Of a stretch of DNA of 64,000 bases, positions 1 through 8,372 are shown piece after piece. This stretch comes from Pseudoalteromonas piscicida. Its GTDB lineage: Bacteria; Pseudomonadota; Gammaproteobacteria; Enterobacterales; Alteromonadaceae. Position 1 is the stretch's first letter. Every line of letters begins with the position of its first letter. Made by a program: the position numbers and the translations under genes. Location of the stretch: contig NZ_NKHF01000029.1 of assembly GCF_002744175.1 (NCBI RefSeq), forward strand, positions 1 through 64,000. Direction: 5' to 3'. The notes below the pieces were generated by a model. The model ran no database searches, was not told the DNA's origin, and saw only the letters and a program-made list of their open reading frames with translations.

Positions 1-1203
1 AAAGCAACTGCCCAAACAATCTCACTAAATGCGTTTAAGAGCCAATGTGGTCAAGAAGTCGCGTACAGTACAGATATCGTTTTCCACAACGCTGATGGCG
101 ACCCAGTAGGCAGCGTAAAAACGGATAGTAATGGTGCTTTCAATGGTGCTTTACCTGAAGGTACAAAGCATCTTTCAGTGATCGGTGATGTAAGAGATCG
201 TGATTTAGAAACATTTAAACAGATCTATACTGAACTTGATATATCTGAGAGAACAAATTTAGGTGATTTTTACTTTCAAAACTACACTGAAAACTGTGGT
301 TGCTCTGAGTACCTTGTGGATAAATCTGAACTCTCAGGTGACATAGCCAATGCTGCTATGCGATACGGTTCTGGAAACATTCTAAGAAACTCTGTAAAGA
401 TTTGCCCTGATCAAACTGAACTATACATTACCGCAACAGATTATCGCTATGATCTGGGTAAAGCGGCTATAGTTAAAGTGCCTACAGACAGTGATACGAT
501 TAAACTAAGCAATAGTGACTTTGCTTATGACGGGCTAGCGATTGAGCCTGTTTTTTGGACTGACGCCGAATTTATGTCTACTAGAGGTTATATAAATAGC
601 CTAGGGCGATATGTTTTCGGCCAATCAGTGTCTGGACAGTCAACAGACTCTATGTATATTTTCCCAGCCCATACTGATGTTAACTTTTTAAACCAATATA
701 TTACCCAGAGTGTTTCGGTAAATAGAATTGATATAGACTTTTACGTTTACGCACGAAATGCGGTAAGTGAGGAGGGAAAGTACACTCTAACCCAATTACC
801 TGAGATATCGACTGCACTTTCAGATGACCTTATTGCGGCATCCAATAGTGGCGCTGCATCCTATGACTTTTCCTCGACTGATGAGCGTTTTGCTCGGGCG
901 ACTTGGGGCTTCAGTTTTCTCGTAGATGACGCTGCCGAAACTCGATTTGATTGGAGCATTAGAGGTGGTATTCGTGGCGAGATCCCTGACTTGTCATTTG
1001 GGCAAGTTTTCCCTGAGCCAAAAGGACAAATCGACCTTGAGATTTTATCCATCTATTTGTATGGTTATGAAGGTCAGGCGACAGATAATAAATCTTTTTC
1101 CGCGTTATTGGATGAGTACGCGAAGGGAGATTCTAGGGAGAATCGCAAATTCGATAATTTAGTCTCTATAGAAGTTGTTGCTAACTTAGATACAGTATAT
1201 TAA
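1..1203 (+). CDS. Hypothetical surface-type protein, 5' end cut by window
   Basis: The reading frame is open from the first base, so the gene starts before the window; an internal GTG near 178 is not a credible start. The visible 400 residues begin with a stretch (DIVFHNADGDPVGSV, then alternating polar and hydrophobic residues ending LPEGTKHLSV) that resembles a carboxypeptidase-regulatory-like or Ig-like beta-sandwich repeat. The rest is rich in Asp, Ser and aromatic residues with no membrane segment. A Cys-Gly-Cys near window residue 95 and a Cys-Pro near 133 could form disulfides. An extracellular location is inferred from composition only. I do not recognise the family. It ends in TAA with no clear hairpin terminator behind it. 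Confidence 0.6.
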   Translation, partial: KATAQTISLNAFKSQCGQEVAYSTDIVFHNADGDPVGSVKTDSNGAFNGALPEGTKHLSVIGDVRDRDLETFKQIYTELDISERTNLGDFYFQNYTENCGCSEYLVDKSELSGDIANAAMRYGSGNILRNSVKICPDQTELYITATDYRYDLGKAAIVKVPTDSDTIKLSNSDFAYDGLAIEPVFWTDAEFMSTRGYINSLGRYVFGQSVSGQSTDSMYIFPAHTDVNFLNQYITQSVSVNRIDIDFYVYARNAVSEEGKYTLTQLPEISTALSDDLIAASNSGAASYDFSSTDERFARATWGFSFLVDDAAETRFDWSIRGGIRGEIPDLSFGQVFPEPKGQIDLEILSIYLYGYEGQATDNKSFSALLDEYAKGDSRENRKFDNLVSIEVVANLDTVY

Positions 1204-1223
1204 TGTTAGCTTTTTTGCCTACT

Positions 1224-1465
1224 TAACCTGAGGTTTGGATAAGAAATCAGCTAACTCATTGCTTTTAAAGTTACATTAAATTATTTTCTTATCTAGTCAG
1301 CGAGTTTTGGGGATAACTCCGCTCTCGCATCCTGCTACCGCCTTGGTACCTATATCATTGTAGGCAAGGCGAATTTACGCACCAACAGCTGGCTTGGTGC
1401 GTAAATTCAACGCGGTTAGCGCTAAAGGCTGCTAGAAAGGCATCAATTATCTGAAGTTCAGGTTA
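1224..1465. repeat. Dispersed element with terminal inverted repeats, copy 1
   Basis: This 242-bp block fills most of the 345-bp gene-free gap between 1204 and 1548. It begins TAACCTGAGGTTTGGATAAG and ends in the near-reverse complement (ATCTGAAGTTCAGGTTA). It aligns along most of its length with 6575-6793. Shared blocks include the AACTCATTG stretch, TTACATTAAATTA, the TTTTGGG-ATAA-TCCGCTC block, TGTAGGCAAG, TTCAACGC-GTTAGCGCTA and CTAGAAAGGCAT. There is no ORF of note inside. It looks like a MITE-type non-autonomous element; no target-site duplication is convincing. Confidence 0.75.
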
Positions 1466-1548
1466 CTTAACGATGCATGATTAAGTAGGCCCAATCTATT
1501 GGTACTACGGTATTTTTTAAACCGACTAGTTCATGTATTTTGGATTCG

Positions 1549-2217
1549 TTAGTGCTTCGGTTTGCTAAGCATACTTGCAAGTTTTGTTACTTCATCAATC
1601 GCAAGCTGTTTAGCGCTTTGGTGCCTGTGATCAGCAAACTCTTGATACTCAGAGGCTATTTCATAGAATTTCTCGGCGCCTAGGTAGGGAGCGAGCTGCT
1701 CAATGTGGCTACTGAGATGATTCAAATGATATTGTGACTCACCTTTTCTAAATCCAAACTCCCCCCAAGAGGCCAGTAGCACGAGTGCTTTACCTGACAA
1801 TGTTGGTTTAAGAGGTTTATTGCCTCGCGCTAAGTCAAAACTGAAGGTTTTGTTAATACGGATCGCCATATCAAACCAAGCTTTTAATACCGCAGGCATA
1901 CCATAGTTATACATAGGGCTGGAGATCACGATGATATCGGCATTACAGATTTCTTCGATAATTTCGTCGGATTCTTCGAGTATCAAGTGCTGCTCTTTGG
2001 TCAACGTTCCTTTCGCAAATGCAGCGGCGATAAAGGTATCATCAATAAATGCTGGTTGTTTTTCTGATAGGTTGCGGTGGGTGACTTCTACTTCATATCC
2101 TGAGCGGTTAAATTCGGCTAGAAATTGCGCGCCTAACATTCTGCTAATGGACTGGTGTTGCGATATGTTCTCGTGGTACTTTCTTGCGCTACAGCTAATG
2201 TATAAAATGTTTTCCAT
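1549..2217 (-). CDS. azoR: FMN-dependent NADH-azoreductase / flavodoxin-fold quinone reductase
   Basis: The 222-residue protein has the flavodoxin-like fold of the AzoR/AcpD family. It has a beta1 phosphate-loop start (ILYISCSARKYHENISQ), the FMN-contacting SSPMYNYGMPAVLKAWFD segment around residues 98-115, and a later LLASWGEFG strand. The family reduces quinones and azo compounds with NAD(P)H through bound FMN in the cytoplasm. GGAG lies 7 nt before the ATG. It is divergent from the LysR gene at 2325, whose product probably controls it. The middle insert is longer than in E. coli AzoR, so a general NAD(P)H-dependent oxidoreductase is the alternative. Confidence 0.8.
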   Translation of the reverse strand: MENILYISCSARKYHENISQHQSISRMLGAQFLAEFNRSGYEVEVTHRNLSEKQPAFIDDTFIAAAFAKGTLTKEQHLILEESDEIIEEICNADIIVISSPMYNYGMPAVLKAWFDMAIRINKTFSFDLARGNKPLKPTLSGKALVLLASWGEFGFRKGESQYHLNHLSSHIEQLAPYLGAEKFYEIASEYQEFADHRHQSAKQLAIDEVTKLASMLSKPKH

Positions 2218-2268
2218 GATTTTTCTCCATTTATCTAAGGCCTTTGATTGTGAGGTTTAAGCGCTTTT

Positions 2269-2297
2269 TTGACAACTGAGGAAAATAGCCATATAGA
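2269..2297 (+). promoter_or_regulatory. Sigma70-type promoter for the LysR gene
   Basis: A consensus TTGACA (2269-2274) is followed after 17 bp by TATAGA (2292-2297), 27 bp before the LysR start codon. It sits in the 107-bp divergent region shared with azoR, where LysR-type regulators usually bind. Confidence 0.55.
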
Positions 2298-2324
2298 TGA
2301 GATAAGCTAACTTATGGAGCCAGT

Positions 2325-3191
2325 ATGTTCTCACATTTACCGTCGTTGAATAATTTAAAAACGTTTGCTGTTGCGGCGCACTACTTAAGCTTTAAAAAAG
2401 CAGCACAAGCCCTTAATGTTACGCCCACTGCGGTCTCACATCAGATAAAGTCACTAGAATCTCAGTTGAGAGTGCAACTTTTTGAACGACAAACACGAGC
2501 GATTAAACTAACCCCACAGGGGAAGTTATTGGCTGTGAGCTGTATTGATGCACTTAATATGCTTGACAATGCCTGTATGGAGTTTAATGAGCAGAAAAAT
2601 AATCTGGTAATATCATGCTGTAATTCATTTGCGGCGCTTTGGTTCGCACCAAATATGGCAATGATAAACCGGATCTTTCCAAATCAAATAATTACCATTA
2701 GTGCCAGCGATCAGCTTATTGATTTAGACAAAGAGAAGCACATTGACATCGCCTTAAGATACGGACTACCTAATCAAAGTACTGACGAAGTACAGTTAGT
2801 TTCTGAGCAAATTGGACTTTACTGTAGTGCTAATTATCAAGTGCCAGAACAGGGTAAGCCGACACTTTTCGTGACCCATTGGCAAGAAAGCGCATTATTA
2901 GAAAATATTCTTTGGCAGACGTATGTTGATGAAAACCTATATGCGATTCATCGCTTTGAACAGGAGCACTTTGTATTGCAAGCTGCTTTAGCTGGTCAGG
3001 GAATGGCTCTAATGAGTAATGTTTTAGCATATTCTGCGCTTAAGCAAGGTTGGTTGCGTAAAATCAATAAAATAAAGAGTTTTGAGGGCTATAGCTATTG
3101 GATGAGGCGGACTCATCATCGTAAATATGATGCAGAAATAAATCGATTTTCACATTGGCTAGAGCAGGAGCTGCAGGAGCGTCATGCATAG
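2325..3191 (+). CDS. LysR-family transcriptional regulator (GcvA-like)
   Basis: This 288-residue regulator has an N-terminal winged helix-turn-helix (about residues 8-66: LKTFAVAAHYLSFKKAAQAL, then VTPTAVSHQIKSLE) and a C-terminal periplasmic-binding-like effector domain (about 92-285). The helix-turn-helix wording and the LFERQTRAIKLTPQG wing are typical of the GcvA/AmpR branch. Divergent placement next to the azoreductase suggests it senses a quinone-like or electrophilic compound and controls azoR; that is inference from position. Its stop codon lies inside a perfect 14-bp inverted repeat. Confidence 0.88.
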   Translation: MFSHLPSLNNLKTFAVAAHYLSFKKAAQALNVTPTAVSHQIKSLESQLRVQLFERQTRAIKLTPQGKLLAVSCIDALNMLDNACMEFNEQKNNLVISCCNSFAALWFAPNMAMINRIFPNQIITISASDQLIDLDKEKHIDIALRYGLPNQSTDEVQLVSEQIGLYCSANYQVPEQGKPTLFVTHWQESALLENILWQTYVDENLYAIHRFEQEHFVLQAALAGQGMALMSNVLAYSALKQGWLRKINKIKSFEGYSYWMRRTHHRKYDAEINRFSHWLEQELQERHA

Positions 3192-3215
3192 TAATTTAGT
3201 TAATTACTATGCATG
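3183..3215. terminator. Perfect inverted repeat between convergent genes
   Basis: CATGCATAGTAATT (3183-3196) and its exact reverse complement (3202-3215) flank a 5-nt loop. The LysR stop codon TAG is in the left arm, and the small-peptide gene converging from the right ends 9 nt beyond. The stem is AT-rich and has no run of U on either strand, so it may be a weak bidirectional terminator or an mRNA-end protector. Confidence 0.45.
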
Positions 3216-3223
3216 CTGTTAAC

Positions 3224-3430
3224 TTAGCAAATACCAGTTACATTACATGGCTGAGTTGGACCCGGCGAAGATGCAAATGTATCCGTTGGTAAACAATCAA
3301 CGCGTCTTGAGTCAGGATAACTGCTATCAGGGCCTACTGCACCACCAGCGATATTTGGTGTCATGTTTGGCGCGAGCTGTTTGTTTGCTGTTAATGATTT
3401 TAGTGCGGTTTTTTTTATTGATAATTTCAT
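3224..3430 (-). CDS. Small peptide with double-glycine leader (putative RiPP/secreted peptide precursor)
   Basis: This 68-residue product splits into a basic, amphipathic leader (MKLSIKKTALKSLTANKQLA, then PNMTPNIAGG, residues 1-30) and a 38-residue core. The core is poor in hydrophobics, rich in Pro, Ser, Asp and Thr, and has three Cys at 46, 62 and 68, the last being the C-terminus. A leader ending in Gly-Gly after a hydrophobic-x-x pattern is the usual mark of peptides cleaved by C39 peptidase exporters. An excellent ribosome site (AAGGAAG, 7 nt before ATG) and a TTGACA promoter upstream argue that it is a real gene. No maturase, peptidase or exporter is adjacent, so processing would rely on genes elsewhere. 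The opposite-strand frame has no comparable signals. Confidence 0.65.
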   Translation of the reverse strand: MKLSIKKTALKSLTANKQLAPNMTPNIAGGAVGPDSSYPDSRRVDCLPTDTFASSPGPTQPCNVTGIC

Positions 3431-3475
3431 TATATATCTTCCTTATAATTATTAGCCCCTAAATTAGGGAACTTC

Positions 3476-3504
3476 AATGTTTCATAATTGTTTTTGCTTG
3501 TCAA
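3476..3504 (-). promoter_or_regulatory. Promoter for the GG-leader peptide gene
   Basis: On the minus strand a perfect TTGACA (3499-3504) is 17 bp from AACATT (3476-3481), a weak -10. This would give an AT-rich leader of about 40 nt before the AAGGAAG ribosome site. Confidence 0.4.
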
Positions 3505-3630
3505 TATAGTGTTTCTTTTGTTGTGCTCGGTAAGCTGTTTTCAAAAACTGTTCTATACTTCGTATGTAGCTTAAGTAGTGATTTGCTTAACCTTTAATTA
3601 TTCTACTAACTATCTACGGGTGTTGAACTT

Positions 3631-4434
3631 TTGAAACAGCTTATATTCCTCTGGCTATGGCTATTTTCAACTCTATGCTTTGGGGCCGACTATACTTTTG
3701 CGTTTGTACCACAACAATCGGCGAACAAGCTGGCCAAAAATTGGCAGCCTATACTGGATTATGTTAATAGCAGAACAGGGGATACCTATACTTTTAAAAC
3801 TGCGAAAGATATTCCTACTTTTGAACAACAAGTAGCACAACAAGGTTATGACGTAGCCTATATGAACCCTTATCATTTTGTGGTGTTTAATCAGCGCTCG
3901 GGTTACCAGGCAATAGCCAAGCAAAAGGATAAAAAAATCCAAGGGATTATCGTAGTAAAGAAGGATTCTGAGATTACCGCGCTTGCTCAGTTACAAGGCG
4001 AAACGTTGGCGTTTCCGGCACCTGCGGCCTTTGCTGCAAGTATTTTGCCTCGAGGTGAGCTGGCAAAACAAGGGATTGCATTTACCCCAAGATATGTATC
4101 ATCTCATGATTCAGTATATTTAAATGTTGCGCGAGGGTTTGTAAAAGCCGGTGGTGGGGTGATGCGAACGTTTAACAATGCTGATCCCGCAGTTAAATCA
4201 CAATTAGCCATTTTGTGGACAACACAAGGATATACTCCTCACGCCTTTGCGGTAAAACAAACAATGCCAGCGGATGCAAGAGCACGTTTGGTCGATGCGC
4301 TAACTTCACTTGACCAAAGTGAAGCAGGGAGAGTATTACTAAAAACGGTAAACTTTACGGCTATTACTCCCGCCTCCAATGAAGAGTGGCAAGATGTGAA
4401 AGCATTACAATTAGAAACACTAGTAGGGCAGTAG
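3631..4434 (+). CDS. PhnD-like phosphate/phosphonate-type periplasmic binding protein
   Basis: This 267-residue protein has a cleavable signal peptide (MKQLIFLWLWLFSTLCFGA) and a type-2 periplasmic binding fold of the PhnD family. Visible signatures are FAFVPQQSANKLAKNWQPIL at the start of the mature chain, then DVAYMNPYHFVVF and VVKKDSEI. TTG at 3631 is the only start available after the in-frame stop at 3607; the ribosome site is weak. No ABC permease or ATPase follows. Instead a histidine kinase starts 7 nt downstream, so this protein probably serves as a ligand-sensing partner of the kinase rather than as a transporter subunit. The ligand cannot be read from the sequence. Confidence 0.8.
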   Translation: MKQLIFLWLWLFSTLCFGADYTFAFVPQQSANKLAKNWQPILDYVNSRTGDTYTFKTAKDIPTFEQQVAQQGYDVAYMNPYHFVVFNQRSGYQAIAKQKDKKIQGIIVVKKDSEITALAQLQGETLAFPAPAAFAASILPRGELAKQGIAFTPRYVSSHDSVYLNVARGFVKAGGGVMRTFNNADPAVKSQLAILWTTQGYTPHAFAVKQTMPADARARLVDALTSLDQSEAGRVLLKTVNFTAITPASNEEWQDVKALQLETLVGQ

Positions 4435-4441
4435 TACTTAC

Positions 4442-6049
4442 ATGGCGCAAGTATCACTCAGGCTCAAAACTATGATAGGTACAGCCGTCATCGAGGCTGT
4501 GTTGCTCAGTGTGTTGATACTTGTTGTGATTGATTACATGAAGGTATCTGCTAATGAAGCCATGAATAAACGTGCAACTACTACAGCAAGCTTATTTGCC
4601 AGCGCAACCAAGAATGCGGTGTTATCCTACGATTTAGCTACATTAGACTCCTTTACAACTGAGCTGCTCAGTAACCCAGATATTCTGTATGTAAAAGTAG
4701 TAGATGCAGAGCAGCAAACGCTGTCCTTTGCAGGAAATGAGATTTACAGAACACGTCAATTCAGCGAGGATGTGTTAGTAGAGCAAGTCGATGATGGAGT
4801 GTTTAACATCCATGCCGATATAATCGAAGGTGGAACTCGGTTTGGTACTATTCAGATAGGCATAGACATTGGTGGCATCAATAGAGCCATCTCTGAGGTA
4901 AAAAAGTGGACAGTATCTATCGCCTTATTTGAAATGGCACTAGTTGCCATTTTTTCTTACTTTTTAGGAATATATCTAACAACTAACCTCTATATCCTTA
5001 AAAATCAAGCCAACAAGATTGCACGGAATGTCGCAAAAGGTGTATTTGATTTTAAATGGCAACCCATAAAAAGTAAGGATGAACTGCAAGAACTCTCATT
5101 GGCCTTTGATGAACTATCCCAAACATTGACCGAAGAACATGAGCGGCGAGAACAATACAAGCTGGAGTTAATCGAGCTAAATAAGCAGCTAGAGCAACTC
5201 GTCGAACAAAGAACTGAAAAGCTTAAGCAACAAAACTTGCAACTTGAAGCGACCAACCGCGAGCTAGAAAATGCACAGCAGCAACTTATACATTCTGAAA
5301 AAATGGCATCTGTGGGTCAGCTAGCTGCCGGTGTTGCCCATGAAATTAATAATCCATTAGGGTTTGTGATGAGCAACCTAGATGTGATGCGTCACTATCA
5401 TTATGATTATGTAACGCTTGCAAACCAAGCGATGGCATTAAAACTGCAGCCAGAGCAAGACAATGGTTTACATGAATTATTGAATAGTAAAGATTTTGCT
5501 TTTATCAATGATGATTGTTCAGATCTTATCGATGAATCAATTTCCGGATTGCAGCGTGTATCTGCCATTGTAAAAGATCTGAAGCAGTTTTCACGGGTGG
5601 AGAATGTACAGATGCAGTCCTGTGACCTTAACGCCTGCATTAAAACCACATTAAACCTGTTAGAGAGCAAACTGAAGTACCATGCCAAAGTGATAACGCA
5701 TTTTGATGAAATCCCGGCGATACAAGGGAATCAAGGAAAGTTAATACAAGTGCTAACAAACTTGCTCATGAATGCCTCTCAAGCTATTGCCGAAGAGGGA
5801 GAGATCATTATCTCAACAAGCCACAATAACGAGGCTGTAGAGATACAAGTACAAGACAATGGCCCAGGTATCGCGCCGACAATCATCGATAAGATCTTTG
5901 ATCCCTTCTTTACAACAAAACCGGTTGGAACGGGCACGGGGTTAGGCCTCTCTATTAGTTATGACATTATCAAAGAGCACGGTGGTGAATTAATGGTTGA
6001 TAGCACAGAGGGTGTGGGCACCTGTTTTATTATTAAATTACCAGTCTGA
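4442..6049 (+). CDS. Membrane sensor histidine kinase paired with PhnD-like protein
   Basis: The order is: membrane helix about 11-31, periplasmic domain about 32-155, second helix about 157-180, HAMP-like linker to about 230, a strong coiled coil (about 232-285, many Glu/Gln/Leu), then the phospho-acceptor helix with H300 in [16 protein letters not shown], and a C-terminal ATPase domain with [16 protein letters not shown] and GTGLGLS boxes. It autophosphorylates on His and passes the phosphate to a response regulator, but none is encoded nearby, so it is an orphan. It overlaps nothing but is only 7 nt behind the binding-protein gene, implying one transcript and a two-protein periplasmic sensor. 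Confidence 0.88.
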   Translation: MAQVSLRLKTMIGTAVIEAVLLSVLILVVIDYMKVSANEAMNKRATTTASLFASATKNAVLSYDLATLDSFTTELLSNPDILYVKVVDAEQQTLSFAGNEIYRTRQFSEDVLVEQVDDGVFNIHADIIEGGTRFGTIQIGIDIGGINRAISEVKKWTVSIALFEMALVAIFSYFLGIYLTTNLYILKNQANKIARNVAKGVFDFKWQPIKSKDELQELSLAFDELSQTLTEEHERREQYKLELIELNKQLEQLVEQRTEKLKQQNLQLEATNRELENAQQQLIHSEKMASVGQLAAGVAHEINNPLGFVMSNLDVMRHYHYDYVTLANQAMALKLQPEQDNGLHELLNSKDFAFINDDCSDLIDESISGLQRVSAIVKDLKQFSRVENVQMQSCDLNACIKTTLNLLESKLKYHAKVITHFDEIPAIQGNQGKLIQVLTNLLMNASQAIAEEGEIIISTSHNNEAVEIQVQDNGPGIAPTIIDKIFDPFFTTKPVGTGTGLGLSISYDIIKEHGGELMVDSTEGVGTCFIIKLPV

Positions 6050-6099
6050 AAGTATAGATAAAATGAACATATGCGCTTTGTTCGTGTTGTTTAATAGGT

Positions 6100-6477
6100 T
6101 TACTCGTTATGTTGATTAACAAACACACGAATACGGTGTTTATCAGGGTCTAATACGACAAAACTCATGCCATAGACCTCGCTTTGCGGTGCCTGAGCAA
6201 ACTCAATATCAATTGAATTCCATGTATCGTATAAAGCCAAAAACGCCTCTTGACTTGGTTGCAGAACAGAGATTTCTGTGCCGCCACCCGTAATGGAACT
6301 TGGAGGCGTAAGCGCTGTGTTTTGTTTCAGTGCAATCGAGACGTTGCTTGCACACTTCAAAGAAACAAAAGTTGGAGAAAGCTGTGCAGTCTCACATTGG
6401 AATAGCAGTCCATAAAACGCTGCGCTAAGCTTGATATCGCTTACGTATAACACCAAAGAGTCAACGGTAATCATCAT
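6100..6477 (-). CDS. VOC-superfamily (glyoxalase/bleomycin-resistance-like) protein
   Basis: This 125-residue single-domain protein has the paired beta-alpha-beta-beta-beta modules of the vicinal oxygen chelate superfamily. The first module starts VDSLVLYVSDIKLSAAFYG. The second ends GMSFVVLDPDKHRIRVF, matching the usual 'DPDGHRIRV' ending. Members bind a metal and act as glyoxalases, dioxygenases or drug-binding proteins, so the substrate cannot be assigned. The gene is transcribed toward the kinase gene on the other strand. Confidence 0.75.
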   Translation of the reverse strand: MMITVDSLVLYVSDIKLSAAFYGLLFQCETAQLSPTFVSLKCASNVSIALKQNTALTPPSSITGGGTEISVLQPSQEAFLALYDTWNSIDIEFAQAPQSEVYGMSFVVLDPDKHRIRVFVNQHNE

Positions 6478-6574
6478 TAAATTCCATTATGTTTAAAAAG
6501 TTGTGGCTAGGATACTCTCTCAGTTTGTCAGCTATTGTCAGTAGTCTTACACTCAGCTGAAGTATGAGCGTAAA

Positions 6575-6793
6575 TAACCTGAGGTTTGGAAAAGAAATGA
6601 GTTAACTCATTGTTTTTTCTAAATTACATTAAATTACTTCTTTGGCTAGTCTGAGCGTTTTGGGAATAATTCCGCTCGCGTCCTGATACCTACATCCCTG
6701 TAGGCAAGACGACTAGCTACTGGAAGTGAATTCAACGCAGTTAGCGCTATAACGTTTTACTAGAAAGGCATTAATTATCCAAAGCTCAGGTTA
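6575..6793. repeat. Dispersed element with terminal inverted repeats, copy 2
   Basis: This 219-bp block lies in the 425-bp gene-free gap 6478-6902. It starts TAACCTGAGGTTTGGAAAAG and ends in the near-complement (TTATCCAAAGCTCAGGTTA). It is collinear with 1224-1465 but lacks the long hairpin found in that copy. Nothing else is recognisable in the gap apart from the region just before the acetyltransferase gene. Confidence 0.75.
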
Positions 6794-6902
6794 AATCGTC
6801 AAAATCACTTTAACTTCATATTATTAAAGCTTAAAGTTAGAGGTACAGGGCGCCATTTAGGGCCTTAACCAAAAAACGTTGGCATATGGAGCTGAACATT
6901 AC

Positions 6903-7418
6903 GTGAAACTAGATATTTCTGCCGATCTCAGATTACAAGAACTGGCTTTAGAACACGCAAAGGCCTTGTTTGATTGTGTGCAAAGCAGTCGTGCAAGTTT
7001 ACAAAGCGTGTTGCCTTGGGTGGCGAATTTATACTCTGAGGCTGATGCTGAGCGATACATCGACACACGCATAAACAACCAAGTCGGCGGGCTTTGGTCT
7101 GCTATTGAATTTAATCGCGAATTTTGCGGCGTGTTTGGGATCAAATATATGGATGCTCAAACGCAAACCGCTGAAATCGGCTATTGGCTTGGTGAAAAGG
7201 CAAGAGGCCATGGCTTAATTGGCCAAGTGCTTGAACAGGTAATTGCCAAACTTCGAGAGGTAAGTGATATTAAAACGGTGGAGTTTCAATGTTTACAGTC
7301 GAATATTGCGAGCCAGCGGATCATTGAAAAAATAGGTGGCCAGTTTGTCGAGTCCTGTGTCAATGATTTGGGCGTAGCAAGTGACGAGTCGTTATATATT
7401 TATCGACTCGCACTTTAA
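6903..7418 (+). CDS. GNAT acetyltransferase, RimL-like
   Basis: The GNAT-fold protein resembles ribosomal-protein-serine N-acetyltransferases (RimL/YdaF type). It has an early SVLPWVANLYSEADAERYID segment, the acyl-CoA loop region EIGYWLGEKARGHGLIGQVL, and the late FQCLQSNIASQRIIEKIGG element. GTG at 6903 gives 171 residues starting MKLDISADL, as family members do; GGAG stands 11 nt upstream. A TTG at 6879 in the same frame would add eight residues and is the alternative. The true substrate (L12 N-terminus or a small amine) is unknown. Confidence 0.78.
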   Translation: MKLDISADLRLQELALEHAKALFDCVQSSRASLQSVLPWVANLYSEADAERYIDTRINNQVGGLWSAIEFNREFCGVFGIKYMDAQTQTAEIGYWLGEKARGHGLIGQVLEQVIAKLREVSDIKTVEFQCLQSNIASQRIIEKIGGQFVESCVNDLGVASDESLYIYRLAL

Positions 7419-7437
7419 TTTCGTTTTTTAGAGGAAG

Positions 7438-7460
7438 GAGCGCGTAGGTGCTATGCGCTC
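7438..7460. terminator. Hairpin between convergent acetyltransferase and DMT genes
   Basis: GAGCGCGTAG and CTATGCGCTC (one G-U pair) enclose a 3-nt loop between two convergent stop codons. There is no long U run on either strand, so function as a bidirectional terminator is inferred from placement. Confidence 0.45.
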
Positions 7461-7466
7461 AACTGA

Positions 7467-8366
7467 TTAATTTGCCTCACACTTAGCAGGTACAGTCCGG
7501 TTTCGTAGAGTGGTGATGATAATTTGCGGTAATAGTGGCATTACAATCATGCCAATCATCAAGCTATATTGAAGCGGTGTGAACGTTTCGCCCAGTAGTA
7601 CCAACCCCGTTAGAATCCCCGCAATCGGATTTGCGATCCCACCAAAGGTAAAATCCACCACAGACATACGTTGAAGTAACCATACATACAAGCTGTAACC
7701 CAGTGCTGTATTAAGCACCACAACCCAGAGCATGCCAGTGAGATTAATCATCGAAAAATTGTTAAAAGCCGCAATATACTTAGCTGGTGCGATAATACCG
7801 TGAACGCTAGATATCAGCGTAAGAATAACGCCACCAATAATTAGCTGCCAAGTTAATACCGTCCACCAATGCATGCGATCACCAAGAGACTTAGTAATTG
7901 AGCTGCCAATCACAATACAAGTAATTGCCGCCAGTATTGCTCCTAACCCAAGTGGATTTAAACTCAGAGAGCTCGGATCAAATAGCAACCATGCCAACAC
8001 AATAAGCGCTGCACCGCATAATGCTTGCACTAATCCTGGACGTTGTTTGTTGACTAACCAATGATAAAGCATGGCGAATACCGGCACAGACACCATGCCT
8101 ACGCTCGATATGGCAGATGGTAGCGTTAACGACATTACGAATATCATGCTAAAAAAGGTCGCGATATTAATCGCCCCAAGGCCGAATAGTATTTTCCAGT
8201 CGGCTTTTTTTGGCAAACTCGGCTTAACTGCCAGCAAAATAAGCCCAGCCGGCAGCGCTCTAATAGCACCAAGTAACAGGGGCGGCCAATCCGCAAGGGT
8301 GTATTGTGTTACCGCATACGTAGTGCCCCACAAAAATGCAGGGATCATCGCGAGGAGTATATTCAC
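7467..8366 (-). CDS. DMT-superfamily (EamA-type) inner-membrane transporter
   Basis: The 299 residues form about ten hydrophobic helices arranged as two EamA repeats (about 1-135 and 145-290). The opening MNILLAMIPAFLWGTTYAV and the PPLLLGAIRALPAGLILL element are typical of the family, which exports amino acids, metabolites or drugs. The start is GTG at 8366; an ATG at 8348 is inside the first helix. It is divergent from a MarR regulator. A palindrome identical in plan to one in the marR promoter ends 7 bp upstream of this start codon, so MarR probably represses it. The cargo is unknown. Confidence 0.85.
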   Translation of the reverse strand: MNILLAMIPAFLWGTTYAVTQYTLADWPPLLLGAIRALPAGLILLAVKPSLPKKADWKILFGLGAINIATFFSMIFVMSLTLPSAISSVGMVSVPVFAMLYHWLVNKQRPGLVQALCGAALIVLAWLLFDPSSLSLNPLGLGAILAAITCIVIGSSITKSLGDRMHWWTVLTWQLIIGGVILTLISSVHGIIAPAKYIAAFNNFSMINLTGMLWVVVLNTALGYSLYVWLLQRMSVVDFTFGGIANPIAGILTGLVLLGETFTPLQYSLMIGMIVMPLLPQIIITTLRNRTVPAKCEAN

Positions 8367-8372
8367 ATTAAC

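Noticed and set aside
1204-1548. Insertion sequence suspected from the terminal repeats
   Set aside because: Too short for a transposase and no coding frame; kept as a non-coding repeat.
3247-3462. 71-residue plus-strand frame opposite the GG-leader peptide
   Set aside because: It is antisense to the peptide gene, has no ribosome site, and its hydrophobic tail arises from the AT-rich leader region.
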